Below, piece by piece: positions 4,458 to 5,046 of a stretch of 5,046 nucleotides of DNA. The translations under genes were made by a program, and so were the position numbers. Below the pieces are notes generated by a model. It did no database searches, was not told the origin of the DNA, and saw only the letters and a program-made list of their open reading frames with translations. The DNA is from Candidatus Heimdallarchaeota archaeon (GTDB taxonomy: Archaea > Asgardarchaeota > Heimdallarchaeia > Hodarchaeales > LC-3): contig DAHXPE010000131.1 in the NCBI GenBank assembly GCA_027364495.1, forward strand, positions 1-5,046, read 5' to 3'. The first letter of the stretch is position 1. The number at the start of each line of letters is the position of its first letter.

Positions 4458-4690
4458 ATGAGTATTCCAATCAAAATTTTTATTAATGATTTTAATGAAA
4501 AAATAACTCAAGAACTCTTAAGTTTTGGGTCGAGATGAAATTCGACTCAATAAAACATAACTGGGATAAAATATCTGAATGAAAATATGGAAAATATCTA
4601 ATTGATCTAGGAATAATTTATGGATGTTTCATCCACATTGGGAAGATTTCGAGCATTTATGTTTCGGATTTGAAATAAATAAATTGTAAC
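4458..4690 (+). pseudogene. unrecognised coding remnants in shifting frames
   Basis: An ATG at 4458 opens a 26-codon frame (MSIPIKIFINDFNEKITQEL to a TGA at 4536). Two other frames continue protein-like sequence: FWVEMKFDSIKHNWDKISE (4524 on) and then KYGKYLIDLG after a stop, while a third reads LWMFHPHWEDFEHLCFGFEI (from about 4619 to a TAA near 4686). The residue mix looks coding but the frame changes at least twice. I do not recognise a family. The hairpin at 4525-4550 lies inside it. Confidence 0.25.
4525..4550. other. hairpin with 9-bp stem and 8-base loop
   Basis: TTGGGTCGA (4525-4533) pairs with TCGACTCAA (4542-4550) at nine positions, one of them G-U, around the loop GATGAAAT. Flanking TT and AAAA can extend the stem with one bulge. 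It is the most GC-containing perfect structure in this AT-rich region. It lies about 100 bases after the zinc-ribbon stop, so it could be a 3' processing or stability element. It is not followed by a T-run on the plus strand. Confidence 0.35.
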
Positions 4691-4737
4691 CCGATTATAA
4701 TTTTCTAACATGCAGATTACACGATGGGCTATACTAG

Positions 4738-5046
4738 GTATATTCATCAATTGCAATAATTCCTTCTAAGGTTATTATTCCAGTATACCAACTAGATGGT
4801 GAAACATCAATACTCAAGAAAAATATGGTTAATTAACAAGAGTTTTTTATTTGCGGCACAGAATTGTGGATGTATTATTCAAGGTAAATCATTTAAATTT
4901 TAGAGAGCATCTTACAAAAGAGGAAAGAATTTCAATGGTTAGAAAAAAAATGGGTGAAATTTAACATTATATTTGAAAAGAGAATTACTTATAAGAATTT
5001 TTATTAATAGAAGCTATTGTTGAACGAGTTAAAATATTATTTGCTA
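4738..5046 (+). pseudogene. possible transposase C-terminal remnant, running off the window edge
   Basis: One frame stays protein-like from 4738 to 5004 with three interior stops. Its pieces read AIIPSKVIIPVYQLDGETSI (ending at TAA 4834), EFFICGTELWMYYSR (to about 4884) and ILESILQKRKEFQWLEKKWV (4897 on), the last continuing to ITYKNFY. A shift into a neighbouring frame at about 4998 then gives LLIEAIVERVKILFA to the edge. The YKxxxLIExIxERVK arrangement is like the C-terminal end of DDE transposases (Y-x-R-x2-IE-x3-x2-K), where the conserved glutamate (E of LIE) is the third catalytic acid. The first two catalytic acids are not found. The identification is tentative, and the sequence beyond 5046 would decide. 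Confidence 0.3.

Noticed and set aside
4621..4635. Small hairpin TGGATG-TTT-CATCCA
   Set aside because: Its six-bp stem falls within a protein-like frame, and structures of this size are expected by chance.

Overview
This is an AT-rich, gene-poor window, most likely from an archaeon. Three things point that way: TATA-box/BRE-like elements sit about 26 bases before several start codons, giving leaderless or nearly leaderless transcripts; the antitoxin is of the archaea-rich DUF217/VapB type; and the genes are short with low GC. An Asgard-like lineage is possible but cannot be proven from the sequence. Almost everything is accessory and decaying: only one gene (vapB) is intact from start to stop, while many others are split by single-base shifts, stop codons, insertion or truncation.

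Layout. 3-95 (+) is the tail of an unrecognised gene; 96-437 holds no recognisable gene. 438 to about 1000 (+) is the wreck of a membrane-protein gene resembling DUF4386, interrupted at 571-689 by a 119-bp MITE-like insertion with 12-bp inverted ends and a 5-bp TAATA target duplication. Joining the flanks at the duplication restores the reading frame. 1103-1753 (+) is a type II toxin-antitoxin pair, vapB followed by vapC. The vapC start (TAATG overlap, GGAGG ribosome site) is separated from the PIN-domain frame by one extra base. Directly after vapC lie shreds of a probable hexapeptide-repeat acyltransferase (1754 to about 2012).

2167-2722 (-) is a histidine-phosphatase (RHG) gene whose start codon is out of frame by one A. 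2792-3048 (+) is an unrecognised gene broken by one frameshift, followed by two TGATTAATCA palindromes exactly 21 bp apart (3086-3121). 3167-3529 is a second, diverged copy of the phosphatase 3' half plus its downstream flank. It is joined to a TPR-like gene start (3527-3646, -) and so forms a chimera.

3851-4422 (+) encodes a four-helix membrane protein with a C-terminal C2-C2 zinc ribbon, again split by a one-base shift near 4249. The final 600 bases hold a 9-bp-stem hairpin (4525-4550) and frame-hopping coding remnants, the last of which may be the end of a transposase gene.

The genes do not form a pathway. The window reads as a decaying island in which an addiction module, a MITE, a segmental duplication and possible transposase debris have accumulated. 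The repeated one-base shifts could also partly be consensus errors in a draft assembly; read-level checking decides this.
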